In this document: positions 39,345 through 48,209 of the stretch, piece after piece
Layout of the letters: every line of letters starts with the position of its first letter
How positions within the stretch are numbered: position 1 is the stretch's first letter
Assembly (NCBI RefSeq): GCF_900106075.1
Contig: NZ_LT629794.1
Span: forward strand, 744,001-808,000
Source: Polaribacter sp. Hel1_33_78
GTDB lineage: Bacteria; Bacteroidota; Bacteroidia; Flavobacteriales; Flavobacteriaceae
Length of the DNA: 64,000 nucleotides
Direction of reading: 5' to 3'
Notes under the pieces: generated by a model
Told to the model about the DNA's origin: nothing
The model's input: the letters and a program-made list of their open reading frames with translations, nothing else
Database searches by the model: none
Translations under genes and position numbers: made by a program

Positions 39345-40333
39345 TGAAAGCAATTTTAAATAAATTATATAATCACGAGAGATTGTCGAAATCTGAAGCA
39401 AAACAAATATTAATAGATATTGCTGCAGAGAAATACAATGACGCACATTTAGCATCATTTATGACTGTTTTTATGATGCGTCCAATTACGGTTCAGGAAC
39501 TGTCGGGTTTTAGAGAGGCTTTAAAAGAACTTTCTATAAAAGTAGATTTATCAGATTATAGTACTATTGATATCGTTGGAACCGGAGGAGATGGAAAAGA
39601 TACTTTCAATATTTCAACATTAACTTCCTTTATCGTGGCAGGAACGGGTCAGAAAGTAGCAAAACACGGTAATTACTCAGTGTCTTCTCAATCTGGTTCT
39701 TCAGATATGTTAGCTAGTTTTGGGTATCAATTTACGAACGATGAAAGTGTTTTGAAGGCACATTTAGAGAAAGCAAATATTTGTTTTTTACACGCACCAA
39801 AATTTCATCCAGCGATGAAAGCTGTCGGACCAACTAGAAAAGCATTGGCTTTAAAAACGTTTTTTAATATGTTAGGACCTTTAGTAAACCCAAGTTCACC
39901 AAAAAATCAACTACTAGGAACTTTTAACATGGAAATTGCGCGTTTGTATAATTATATTTTACAGGAAGAAAATATCAATTATGGTATTGTTCATGCGTTA
40001 GATGGTTATGATGAAATATCATTAACAGGCGGATTTAAATTGTTTACTAAAAATGGAGAACAAATTATAAACCCAGAAGATTTAGGACAGAAAAGAATAC
40101 AACAATCAGAAATTTTTGGAGGGAATTCAGTTTCCGATGCTGCTAAAATCTTTAAAACTATTTTAGAAGGGAACGGAACAGAAGCTCAGAATAATGTGGT
40201 GTTAACAAATGCTGCGTTTGCTTTAAAAATAGTGGATGAAACCAAGAGTTTTGAAACTGCTTTTTCAGAAGCAAAAGATTCGCTTTTCGGTTTAAAAGCA
40301 AAACAAATTTTAGAAAAATTAGTACGTCTTTAG
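39344..40333 (+). CDS. trpD: Anthranilate phosphoribosyltransferase
   Basis: A 329-residue enzyme of the nucleoside-phosphorylase-like PRTase family. The PRPP-binding glycine motif GTGGDGKDTFNIST (~79-92), the KHGNYSVSSQSGSSD loop, and LGPLVNPSSPKNQLLG are intact. Transfers phosphoribose to anthranilate. Translationally coupled to trpG by a TAATG junction. Confidence 0.95.
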   Translation: MKAILNKLYNHERLSKSEAKQILIDIAAEKYNDAHLASFMTVFMMRPITVQELSGFREALKELSIKVDLSDYSTIDIVGTGGDGKDTFNISTLTSFIVAGTGQKVAKHGNYSVSSQSGSSDMLASFGYQFTNDESVLKAHLEKANICFLHAPKFHPAMKAVGPTRKALALKTFFNMLGPLVNPSSPKNQLLGTFNMEIARLYNYILQEENINYGIVHALDGYDEISLTGGFKLFTKNGEQIINPEDLGQKRIQQSEIFGGNSVSDAAKIFKTILEGNGTEAQNNVVLTNAAFALKIVDETKSFETAFSEAKDSLFGLKAKQILEKLVRL

Positions 40334-40334
40334 A

Positions 40335-40511
40335 ATGAAAAAAAAGAAGAACTTAATTTCAATTATTCCCGCATTTTTATTAATGGGGGCAGCAGTTGGT
40401 ATTCAGACAAAAAACTTAACGAAACATGCTGTTATTGGTTTAATTGTCGGAATTATAGTTTATTTTTTTTTAAAATTTAGAAATAAAAATAGTAGTAAAA
40501 CAAAGTCTTAG
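40335..40511 (+). CDS. Small membrane protein encoded inside the trp operon
   Basis: A 58-codon ORF starting 2 bases after trpD and ending 2 bases before trpC. The product begins MKKKKNLISIIPAFLLMG and has two hydrophobic segments (residues ~6-21 and 31-48) separated by a short polar turn, with a basic C-terminal tail (KFRNKNSSKTKS). Tight packing between two trp genes and an A-rich start argue that it is translated. No family recognised and no known role in tryptophan synthesis. Confidence 0.65.
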   Translation: MKKKKNLISIIPAFLLMGAAVGIQTKNLTKHAVIGLIVGIIVYFFLKFRNKNSSKTKS

Positions 40512-40512
40512 T

Positions 40513-41301
40513 ATGACAATTTTAGATAAAATAATAGCATTTAAAAAGAAGGAAATTGCGAAGATAAAAGCAGATGTTCCGGTAAAAAAATTAGTTGAAA
40601 GTCCTCTTTTTAAGAGAGAAGTTATTTCTTTGAAAAAATCTTTATTAGAAGTTGGTTCGACAGGGATTATAGCGGAATTTAAACGACAGTCACCATCCAA
40701 AGGTATTATAAACGATACAGCTACCATCGCAGAAGTTACCAATGGATATTTAGATGCAAATATTGCAGCACAATCTATTTTAACAGATACTTCGTTTTTT
40801 GGGGGAACCATGGCAGATTTGATGGAAGCAAGAATTATCAACCAACAAAAGCCAATTTTAAGAAAAGATTTTATTGTTGATGGATTTCAAATTGTAGAGG
40901 CAAAAGCGATTGGTGCTGATGTTATTTTACTAATTGCATCTTGTTTAACTTCCGAAGAATTAAAAAACTATGGAAACCTTGCCACAGATTTCGGAATGGA
41001 AGTTCTATATGAAGTGCACTCGCAGCAGGATTTAGACAAGATTAATGATTTGGATAATAAAATTATAGGTATTAATAATAGAAATTTAAAGACTTTTAAA
41101 GTGGATTTAGATAATTCTATAAAATTAGCGGATCAAATTCCGGATACTTCTGTAAAAATTTCTGAAAGCGGTATCTCTGACCCAAGAATTATTATGGGTT
41201 TAAAAGAATATGGTTTTCAAGGTTTTTTAATTGGTGAAAATTTTATGAAGGAAGAAAATCCAGGGGAAGCTTGTCAAAATTTTATAAATCATATTAGATA
41301 G
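40513..41301 (+). CDS. trpC: Indole-3-glycerol phosphate synthase
   Basis: A 262-residue TIM-barrel enzyme. IIAEFKRQSPSKGII carries the catalytic lysine region (~54-68), QSILTDTSFFGG, LRKDFIVDGFQI, VLYEVHSQQDL, GINNRNLKTFKVD and ISESGISD follow in the standard order. It closes the indole ring of CdRP. Separate gene, not fused to trpF. Confidence 0.95.
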   Translation: MTILDKIIAFKKKEIAKIKADVPVKKLVESPLFKREVISLKKSLLEVGSTGIIAEFKRQSPSKGIINDTATIAEVTNGYLDANIAAQSILTDTSFFGGTMADLMEARIINQQKPILRKDFIVDGFQIVEAKAIGADVILLIASCLTSEELKNYGNLATDFGMEVLYEVHSQQDLDKINDLDNKIIGINNRNLKTFKVDLDNSIKLADQIPDTSVKISESGISDPRIIMGLKEYGFQGFLIGENFMKEENPGEACQNFINHIR

Positions 41302-41303
41302 GT

Positions 41304-42011
41304 ATGAAACTGAAAGTTTGCGGAATGAAATTTGTAGAAAATATAGAGCAAGTTGCAGCATTGCAGCCTGACTACTTGGGTTTTATTTTTTATGAAAAAT
41401 CAAAGAGAAATTTTGAAGGTATTATTCCAGAACTTCCAAAATCTATTCAAAAAACAGGTGTTTTTGTAAATGAATATTCAGAGATTGTAATTTCTTTGGT
41501 AGAGGAATATCAGTTAGATGCGATTCAATTGCATGGCGATGAATCTTCGGAATATGTTAAAGAATTACAAAACCAATTAGCGGAAAGAAGAGCCTTATTT
41601 ATTGAAGAAAATAAACATCAGAAGAAGAAAAAAAATAAACACTTTATTTCGAATGAAGGAGTTAAAATTATTAAAGTTTTTGGGATTAAAGACGAGTTTA
41701 ATTTCGATGCTTTAAAATCATACCTAGAGTTTGTAGATTTCTTTCTGTTTGATACCAAAGGAAAAGAAAGGGGAGGAAATGGAATTCAATTTGACTGGGC
41801 TGTTTTAGAAAAATATCCTTTTGAAAAACCATTTTTTTTAAGCGGAGGTATCGGATTAAAAGACATTCCAGAAGTTCAAAAAATGATTAATTCAGATTTG
41901 CCAATTTATGCATTAGACGTGAACAGTAAATTTGAGATTGAACCAGGAGTAAAGAAAATAGAAGAATTAAAAGAATTTAAAAATAACTTCATCACGAGCA
42001 AGCTGAAGTAA
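41304..42011 (+). CDS. trpF: Phosphoribosylanthranilate isomerase with an extra charged loop
   Basis: A 235-residue PRAI, longer than the usual ~200-210. The catalytic cysteine is Cys6 in KVCGMK, the LGFIFYEKSKR segment follows, IQLHGDES marks strand 4 and the catalytic Asp150 lies in LFDTKGKERGGNG, with FLSGGIG for phosphate binding. Residues ~89-118 are a lysine-rich, charged insertion (QLAERRALFIEENKHQKKKK and onward) that most family members lack. The last seven codons and the stop lie within a copy of repeat element B. Starts 2 bases after trpC. Confidence 0.92.
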   Translation: MKLKVCGMKFVENIEQVAALQPDYLGFIFYEKSKRNFEGIIPELPKSIQKTGVFVNEYSEIVISLVEEYQLDAIQLHGDESSEYVKELQNQLAERRALFIEENKHQKKKKNKHFISNEGVKIIKVFGIKDEFNFDALKSYLEFVDFFLFDTKGKERGGNGIQFDWAVLEKYPFEKPFFLSGGIGLKDIPEVQKMINSDLPIYALDVNSKFEIEPGVKKIEELKEFKNNFITSKLK

Positions 42012-42053
42012 TCTGTTTTTAATAATAGAGATTGGTTCGTTCATAGCGATGAC
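41988..42053. repeat. Repeat element B overlapping the 3' end of trpF
   Basis: Left end TTCATCACGAGC and right end GCGATGAC are imperfect inverted repeats. Inside are GAAGTAATCT and AGATTGGTTCGTTC, matching the AATCTC/GAGATT hairpin and the TTCGTTCC block of the copy at 2977-3053. The element provides the codons for FITSKLK and the TAA stop of trpF, then fills the gap to trpB. Confidence 0.6.
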
Positions 42054-42068
42054 AGAATAATAGAAACA

Positions 42069-43253
42069 ATGAAAAGTAAATTTCACCCAGACAAAAACGG
42101 ATATTTTGGACAATTTGGAGGTGCATTTATTCCAGAATTATTGCATCCTAACGTACAAGAATTAGCGGATAATTATATTCAAATTATTGAGTCGGAAGAG
42201 TTTCAAAAAGAATATAAATCTTTATTGAAAGATTATGTGGGTAGACCAACACCTTTGTATTTAGCTAAACGTTTATCAGAAAAATACGGAGCTACTATTT
42301 ATTTGAAAAGAGAAGATTTAAATCATACTGGAGCTCATAAAGTAAACAATACGGTTGGTCAAATTTTAATTGCCAAGAAATTAGGAAAGACTAAAATTAT
42401 TGCAGAAACTGGAGCAGGACAACATGGAGTGGCGACAGCCACAGTTTGTGCATTAATGGGATTAGAGTGTATTGTTTTTATGGGTGAAAAAGACATTGTG
42501 CGGCAAGCACCAAATGTTGCCAGAATGAAAATGTTGGGTGCAAAAGTGGTGCCTGCAACGAGTGGGTCTAAAACGTTAAAAGATGCTACAAATGAAGCGA
42601 TAAGATATTGGATTCAGCATCCAGAAACGTTTTATTTAATTGGTTCTGTTGTTGGTCCTGCGCCACATCCAGATATGGTTGCCCGTTTGCAAGCAATTAT
42701 TTCGGAAGAAATGAAATGGCAATTAAAAGAGAAAACAGGAAAAGAAAATCCTGATACAATTATTGCTTGTGTTGGCGGAGGTAGCAATGCGGCTGGTGCT
42801 TTTTATCATTATTTAGATGACGAAGATGTAGAATTAATAGCTGTTGAAGCTGCGGGTTTAGGAGTGAATTCAGGAGAAAGTGCTGCCACATCTCAATTAG
42901 GTGAAGTTGGTATTATTCATGGAAGTAAAACTATTTTAATGCAAGACAAATATGGGCAAATTAAGGAGCCATATTCTATTTCTGCAGGTTTAGATTATCC
43001 AGGAGTTGGACCTTTGCATGCTTTTTTATACGAAAGTAAAAGGGCAACGTTTATGAATGCAACAGACAAAGAGGCGTTAGATGCTGCCTTTGAATTAACA
43101 AAGATAGAAGGAATTATTCCTGCTTTAGAAACCGCGCATGCTTTGGCAGTTTTATCAAAAATTAAGTTCAAAAAAGATCAGGTTGTAGTGGTAAATTTAT
43201 CTGGAAGAGGAGATAAAGATTTGGAGATTTATATCAAACATTTAGAAGAGTAG
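42069..43253 (+). CDS. trpB: Tryptophan synthase beta chain
   Basis: A 394-residue TrpB1-type protein. [15 protein letters not shown] near the N-terminus, the PLP lysine Lys91 in [10 protein letters not shown], the catalytic Glu in [10 protein letters not shown], and the phosphate-binding glycine loop [10 protein letters not shown] are present. The canonical length and N-terminus separate it from TrpB2. Condenses indole with serine. trpA begins 3 bases after its stop. Confidence 0.96.
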   Translation: MKSKFHPDKNGYFGQFGGAFIPELLHPNVQELADNYIQIIESEEFQKEYKSLLKDYVGRPTPLYLAKRLSEKYGATIYLKREDLNHTGAHKVNNTVGQILIAKKLGKTKIIAETGAGQHGVATATVCALMGLECIVFMGEKDIVRQAPNVARMKMLGAKVVPATSGSKTLKDATNEAIRYWIQHPETFYLIGSVVGPAPHPDMVARLQAIISEEMKWQLKEKTGKENPDTIIACVGGGSNAAGAFYHYLDDEDVELIAVEAAGLGVNSGESAATSQLGEVGIIHGSKTILMQDKYGQIKEPYSISAGLDYPGVGPLHAFLYESKRATFMNATDKEALDAAFELTKIEGIIPALETAHALAVLSKIKFKKDQVVVVNLSGRGDKDLEIYIKHLEE

Positions 43254-43256
43254 GCT

Positions 43257-44024
43257 ATGAATTCGATGCAAGAATTATTTCAGAAAAAAGACAAAAACTT
43301 ATTATCTATTTATTTTACTTGTGGATACCCAAAATTGGAGGATACAACGAAAGTAATTTCAGCTTTAGAAAAGAGTGGAGTAGACTTTATTGAAGTTGGT
43401 TTACCGTATTCAGATCCTTTAGCAGATGGACCAACAATACAAGATAGTAGCCAGAGAGCATTAGAAAACGGAATTAATTTAGATATTGTTTTTGATCAGT
43501 TAATGTCAATTAAAAAAACCAATAATACACCTTTAGTTTTAATGGGGTATTTAAACCAAATTTTAAAATACGGTGAAGATAAATTTTGTCAAAAAGCCGT
43601 AGATTGTGGAATAAATACCTTAATAATTCCTGATTTACCAATGGTAGAATTTGAAAATCACTATCAAGAATTATTTGATAAATACGGACTTACAAACGTA
43701 TTTTTAATTACACCTCATACATCAGAAGATAGAATTAAAAAGATAGATTCTTTTACCAAAGCATTTATCTATGTAGTCGCTTCAGCTTCAATAACTGGAG
43801 CAAAAGGTGCTATCTCTAAAAATCAAATTTCCTATTTTGAAAGAATAAAAGAAATGAATTTAAAAAGTAAATTGATTGTTGGTTTTGGTATTTCTGATAA
43901 ATCTACTTTTAATATTGCTTGTAATTATGCGAGTGGGGCCATTATTGGTTCTGCTTTTATAAAGAATTTAGGTGAAAATGGTATTGATAAAATTGATGAT
44001 TTTATACAACCAATTATTTCATAA
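43257..44024 (+). CDS. trpA: Tryptophan synthase alpha chain
   Basis: A 255-residue TIM-barrel subunit. The catalytic Glu46 and Asp57 lie in FIEVGLPYSDPLADGP, and GFGISDKST with GSAFI form the phosphate-binding end. Cleaves indole-3-glycerol phosphate and channels indole to TrpB. Last gene of the operon, followed at once by a terminator. Confidence 0.95.
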   Translation: MNSMQELFQKKDKNLLSIYFTCGYPKLEDTTKVISALEKSGVDFIEVGLPYSDPLADGPTIQDSSQRALENGINLDIVFDQLMSIKKTNNTPLVLMGYLNQILKYGEDKFCQKAVDCGINTLIIPDLPMVEFENHYQELFDKYGLTNVFLITPHTSEDRIKKIDSFTKAFIYVVASASITGAKGAISKNQISYFERIKEMNLKSKLIVGFGISDKSTFNIACNYASGAIIGSAFIKNLGENGIDKIDDFIQPIIS

Positions 44025-44027
44025 ATG

Positions 44028-44060
44028 CAAAAGGCGCAACTTAATATGTTTCGCCTTTTT
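44028..44060 (+). terminator. Terminator of the trp operon
   Basis: AAAAGGCG (44029-44036) pairs with CGCCTTTTT (44052-44060); AAC/GTT adds three inner pairs. It follows trpA by a few bases and precedes the convergent FKBP gene, whose transcription it may also end. Confidence 0.75.
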
Positions 44061-44082
44061 GATTAGTTTTAAACCTATTCTT

Positions 44083-44532
44083 CTAGTTTACCTTAATTAG
44101 TTTTACGTCGAACACTAGCACTGCGCCTCCAGGAATAGAACGACTGCCATTTGGTCCATACCCTAAATTAGAAGGGACTAATAAAACACCATTTCCACCT
44201 TCCTTAAAGTAAGTTATTCCTTCTGTCCAGCCTGTAATTACCCGATTTAATCCAAAAGAGATGCCGCTGGAATTACTTTGATCAAACACCTTGCCGTTTA
44301 GGAAATATCCTTTGTAAGCCACAGTAACATTTGAACTGCTTGTTGGTCTTGCACCATTGCCTTCATTATCGATTACATAATATAAACCAGAACTACTTTT
44401 TGTCGCATCTAGGTTATTATCTTTAATATATTTTAAAATATCTGTTTCATTTTGAGGCTCAAAATTAGAGTCATTATCAGAACAAGAAAGAAACGCAAAT
44501 ATTGACAATAATAGATATAGGGATGATTTCAT
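44083..44532 (-). CDS. FKBP-type peptidyl-prolyl isomerase lipoprotein
   Basis: The start at 44532 gives a 149-residue protein with a lipoprotein signal (LYLLLSIFAFLSC); an upstream ATG would bury the signal. The FKBP domain spans ~45-149: SNVTVAYKGYFLNGKVFDQS, VITGWTEGITYFKEGG, LGYGPNGSRSIPGGAVLVFDVKLI. Most binding-pocket residues (Tyr, Asp, Val-Ile-Trp) are kept. Acts on proline bonds in the periplasm. Last gene of an M28 peptidase-DoxX-amidohydrolase-FKBP run. Confidence 0.9.
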   Translation of the reverse strand: MKSSLYLLLSIFAFLSCSDNDSNFEPQNETDILKYIKDNNLDATKSSSGLYYVIDNEGNGARPTSSSNVTVAYKGYFLNGKVFDQSNSSGISFGLNRVITGWTEGITYFKEGGNGVLLVPSNLGYGPNGSRSIPGGAVLVFDVKLIKVN

Positions 44533-44572
44533 TTTGTAGTTTTTAAATTTAAGCGAATATACTTTGATTATT

Positions 44573-46186
44573 TTAATAAACCTTTTCTCCATTTACATAA
44601 GTTGACACTACTTTTGTTTTTGGAATTTCGTTTCCGTTAACTTGCATTATATCTTGATTCAAGATTACAAAATCAGCAAACTTACCAACTTCTATTGAAC
44701 CTTTCTCTTTCTCTTCAAAATTGGAATATGCCGCCCAAATAGTCATCCCTTTTAAGGTTTCTTCTCTACTTAGAGCATTTTCCATTTGAAAACCACTTTC
44801 TGGATAGTTGTTAATGTCTTTTCTCGTGGTCGCCGCATAAAATGTTAAAAATGGATTGACTTGTTCTACAGGAAAATCGGTTCCTAAAGCAATTTTACCA
44901 TATCTATTTAATAATTTTTTAAAAGCATAAGCTCCCTTCATCCGCTCTTTTCCAATTCTATCTTCTGCCCAGTACATATCTGAAGTTGCATGAGTTGGTT
45001 GCACAGAGGGAATAATATTATCAAATTTATCAAAATCTCCATCAGAAATAATTTGAGCATGTTCAATACGCCAACGTCTATTTTTAACATCTTTTAAAAC
45101 ATCTTTATAGGTTTTTAACAACCAAGTATTTGCAGAATCTCCAATAGCATGTGTGTTCATTTGAAATTCTGATGCAGCAATTTGTCTTGCAATTTCTTGA
45201 TATCTTTCAGGGGAATAAATTAAGGCTCCAAAATGATTCTCTCTATCTGAATATGGTTTACGCATTGCAGCTCCTCTTGAGCCTAAAGCTCCGTCACCAT
45301 AAACTTTAAAAGAACTTACATGTAAGCGATTAGTTTTTGTAATTCCTTTTTTTATGTAGTAATCAATTTGTGCTTGATTATCCGCAGAAACCATTGCATA
45401 AACACGTATTTTTAATTCGTTTGATTCTTGTAAATCATCAATTAATTCTATCGTGTTTCTATCTAAACCGGCATCATCAACTGTTGTTAAGCCATAAGAG
45501 AAAGAAATTTTTTGTGCCGCCAATAAACCTTTTTTTGCTGCTTGATTTGAAGTTTCAGGAAACTTAATAAAATCCATTGCTGAATCAATTAAAATACCTG
45601 TCATTTTTCCATTCTTCAGTATGATTTCTCCGCCTGAAATTTTCGTGTCTTTTGTAATGCCTGATAAATCAATAGCCGCTTGATTTACTAATAGGGCATG
45701 ACCATCAACTCTGCCAACTGCGACAGGAATTGTAGGAAATAACTTGTCTAATTTCTCTTTTGTTGGAAATTCTTTTATTTCCCAATCATTTTGATCCCAA
45801 CCACGCCCTGAAATAAAAGTAAGATTTTTCTCTTTTTGAAAAGCGACAATTTTCTCTAGTACCTCCTCATAACTTTTTGTTCCTTCTAAAGATACTTTTT
45901 GCTGTTGTAAACCCATTCTGTAAAAATGGCAATGTGCATCAATTAAACCAGGAATAATGGTCTGCTCCTTTGCGTCAATTAGATTTTCTGATGTATATTG
46001 AGCATGTATCTCTTCAGCACTTCCAACTGCAACAAATTTCCCGTCTTTGATGGCAAATGATTCTGCATTATCAAATTTTTCGTTAACAGTATAGGTGTTT
46101 GAATTGAGAACAATGAGGTCTACTTTTTCTTTTTCACAAGAGAAAAATGAAGTTAAAAATAGTACAAGTAATACTAGGTTTTTCAT
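44573..46186 (-). CDS. YtcJ-like amidohydrolase lipoprotein
   Basis: A 537-residue member of the amidohydrolase-3 (YtcJ) group. The lipobox is SFFSC at about residue 17. Metal-binding DAHCHFYRMG, the VGRVDGHALLVN segment, RRWRIEHAQ, and LGTDFPVEQVNP are in the standard order, ending with GSIEVGKFADFVIL. Substrate unknown; some relatives hydrolyse N-substituted formamides. It overlaps the DoxX-like gene by four bases (ATGA). Confidence 0.88.
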   Translation of the reverse strand: MKNLVLLVLFLTSFFSCEKEKVDLIVLNSNTYTVNEKFDNAESFAIKDGKFVAVGSAEEIHAQYTSENLIDAKEQTIIPGLIDAHCHFYRMGLQQQKVSLEGTKSYEEVLEKIVAFQKEKNLTFISGRGWDQNDWEIKEFPTKEKLDKLFPTIPVAVGRVDGHALLVNQAAIDLSGITKDTKISGGEIILKNGKMTGILIDSAMDFIKFPETSNQAAKKGLLAAQKISFSYGLTTVDDAGLDRNTIELIDDLQESNELKIRVYAMVSADNQAQIDYYIKKGITKTNRLHVSSFKVYGDGALGSRGAAMRKPYSDRENHFGALIYSPERYQEIARQIAASEFQMNTHAIGDSANTWLLKTYKDVLKDVKNRRWRIEHAQIISDGDFDKFDNIIPSVQPTHATSDMYWAEDRIGKERMKGAYAFKKLLNRYGKIALGTDFPVEQVNPFLTFYAATTRKDINNYPESGFQMENALSREETLKGMTIWAAYSNFEEKEKGSIEVGKFADFVILNQDIMQVNGNEIPKTKVVSTYVNGEKVY

Positions 46187-46545
46187 GTGTGTATGTATAT
46201 TAAATATGATAAATACATTAATAAAAATTGAATTGGAATTCTAATAAAAGCTAGTTTTTTAGAACCAATTACGGGTTGTTTTTTTGTGAAATCCCAAATA
46301 TGAATTGGTAAAAACAGCATCATTAAAATAAAAATTCCTAATGCTGAGTTTTTTACTGTTTGATTAAAAAATAAGCCAATTCCTAATATGAACTCTATAA
46401 AGCCAAATACATAGTTTACCGCGAGTTTTGGTAAGAAATTTGGAATAAATCCATTAAAAAAATTCGGTTTTTTGAAATGCATGAACCCGGCATAGGCAAA
46501 AAACACTCCAAAAATAATTCTAAGAATTAGGGTTAAAATACTCAT
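46183..46545 (-). CDS. DoxX-like small membrane protein
   Basis: A 120-residue protein with about four membrane helices. LRIIFGVFFAYAGFMHFKKPNFF is the N-terminal signature of DoxX/MauE-like families, followed by FGFIEFILGIGLFF and a second half with LPIHIWDF. Function unknown, often linked to oxidative or thiol chemistry in the membrane. Its start is 4 bases after the M28 gene stop and its stop overlaps the amidohydrolase start. Confidence 0.8.
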   Translation of the reverse strand: MSILTLILRIIFGVFFAYAGFMHFKKPNFFNGFIPNFLPKLAVNYVFGFIEFILGIGLFFNQTVKNSALGIFILMMLFLPIHIWDFTKKQPVIGSKKLAFIRIPIQFLLMYLSYLIYIHT

Positions 46546-46549
46546 TAAA

Positions 46550-47983
46550 TTAAGGTTTTACGGGAGCGTCAGCATATAGATATTTATCCATTAAATAAAT
46601 AATACTCACCATGGAAGCGCTTCCTAATTCTAGTTCACGTTTATTGACTTTATCAAAAGTATCTGTACTAGTATGATGATAATCAAAATAACGCTGAGAA
46701 TCTGGCCTGTAACCTACTAATGTTACATCATCTCCTTTTAAAGGACCAATATCTGCACCGGAACCACCTTTATCTAAATCATGTAATCCATAAGGAGATA
46801 ATAGTTTTTTCCAGCTTTGTAATAGTTTGGTGTTAACCGTATTTGCATCTATAGAAAATCCCCTAGGAGTATGACCTCCGGCATCAGATTCTAACCCTCC
46901 AATATGATTTTCTTTATTGAATTTTGCCAATTCTGCGTATTTTTTTGCGCCTCTCGTTCCGTTTTCTTCGTTCATAAAAAAGACAACTCTCAACGTGTTT
47001 TTAGGTTTGATGTTGTTTTTTTTAAACAAATAAGCAACTTCTAAAGATTGTACAATTCCGGTGCCATCATCATGAGCTCCATCTCCTAAATCCCAAGAAT
47101 CTAAATGACCACCAACTACAACAATGTTTTCTGGAGTTTCAGTTCCTCTAATTTCGCCAACAACATTAAAAGAAGGTGCATCTGGTAAGGTTTCACAACT
47201 TTGTTTAAAGTAAAATTTTAAAGTCGGATTTTGTTTTAAATCAGTACTTAAAATATTAGCAGCTCTGCTACTAATGGCTGCAGTTGGAATGTGTTTTTCT
47301 TGGGATAAGTCTCCATAGCTCATGGTGCCTGTATGAGGATAATCATCTACAGAATTTGTCATCGAACGCACAATAACTCCTTTTGCCCCAAATTCCCCGC
47401 AAACTGCAGCACCATTTACACGTTGATCGACGCAACCTCCGTAAGCTTTAAAGGTGTTAATTAGGGTGTCGTCAAAAGGACGATTAAAAAACACTATTTT
47501 TCCTTTCATTTTATTTCCTAAAGCTTCTGCTTCTGCTAAACTTTTTACTTCAATAACCTCTGCTAAAACTCCTGCTTTTGGGGTTGCTACTGAGAAGCCT
47601 AATGCACAAATTGGCACATCTTTTTGAACTCCGTTTGTGGTATAGTTTGCTACTTCTTTTTCGCCTCTAACCCAATGTGGAACCATAACTGGCTGCAGCC
47701 AAACGGAATCTAAACCTACTTCTTTCATTAGCTTTTCTCCCCAAATTACTGATTTATCAGCTTCTGGTGATCCAGATAAACGTCCCCCAATATTTTGAGT
47801 TAAATCGCGCAACCATTCATAAGATTTACCATCAGTTAATGCACTATTAAAAAGGCTTTTAATATTAGTAGAATCAATTTTTTCTTCAGAAGATAATTTC
47901 TCTGAATTGATTAGTTTTTTTTGTTTAGGAGTGCATGATGCAAGAAGCAAAGAAATAGATATAAAGAGTAATATATTTTTCAT
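46550..47983 (-). CDS. M28-family zinc aminopeptidase lipoprotein
   Basis: The start at 47983 gives a 477-residue lipoprotein (signal IISLLLASC-like: LLFISISLLLASC). A PA-type insert lies at ~110-270 (GKIVFFNRPFD, GAKGVIVRSM). The catalytic domain shows all five expected zinc ligands and the general base: GGHLDSWDLGDGAHDDGTG, FFMNEENGTRGA, ESDAGGHTPRGF and YHHTSTDTFDKV. Relatives are glutamate carboxypeptidase-like or aminopeptidases of the outer envelope. The downstream FKBP could assist proline-containing substrates (inference). Confidence 0.9.
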   Translation of the reverse strand: MKNILLFISISLLLASCTPKQKKLINSEKLSSEEKIDSTNIKSLFNSALTDGKSYEWLRDLTQNIGGRLSGSPEADKSVIWGEKLMKEVGLDSVWLQPVMVPHWVRGEKEVANYTTNGVQKDVPICALGFSVATPKAGVLAEVIEVKSLAEAEALGNKMKGKIVFFNRPFDDTLINTFKAYGGCVDQRVNGAAVCGEFGAKGVIVRSMTNSVDDYPHTGTMSYGDLSQEKHIPTAAISSRAANILSTDLKQNPTLKFYFKQSCETLPDAPSFNVVGEIRGTETPENIVVVGGHLDSWDLGDGAHDDGTGIVQSLEVAYLFKKNNIKPKNTLRVVFFMNEENGTRGAKKYAELAKFNKENHIGGLESDAGGHTPRGFSIDANTVNTKLLQSWKKLLSPYGLHDLDKGGSGADIGPLKGDDVTLVGYRPDSQRYFDYHHTSTDTFDKVNKRELELGSASMVSIIYLMDKYLYADAPVKP

Positions 47984-48209
47984 TTTGTAGTTCGTTTTAG
48001 ATTTTATAAAGCTACAAAAATGAAACGAGAAACTATTCACTTTGAAAATGTATTAGAATTTAAGGACGCAAAGCTCTCCAATTAAGAAATGTTACTTCGT
48101 ATGAGGTGGGTTTAATTTACTATTTTGATGGGGTCTATAAAATTATTTTGTTATTATTTTTAAATTTTATTCTGTGAAGAAAGGATGTAATATCAACAAT
48201 AATTATTTT

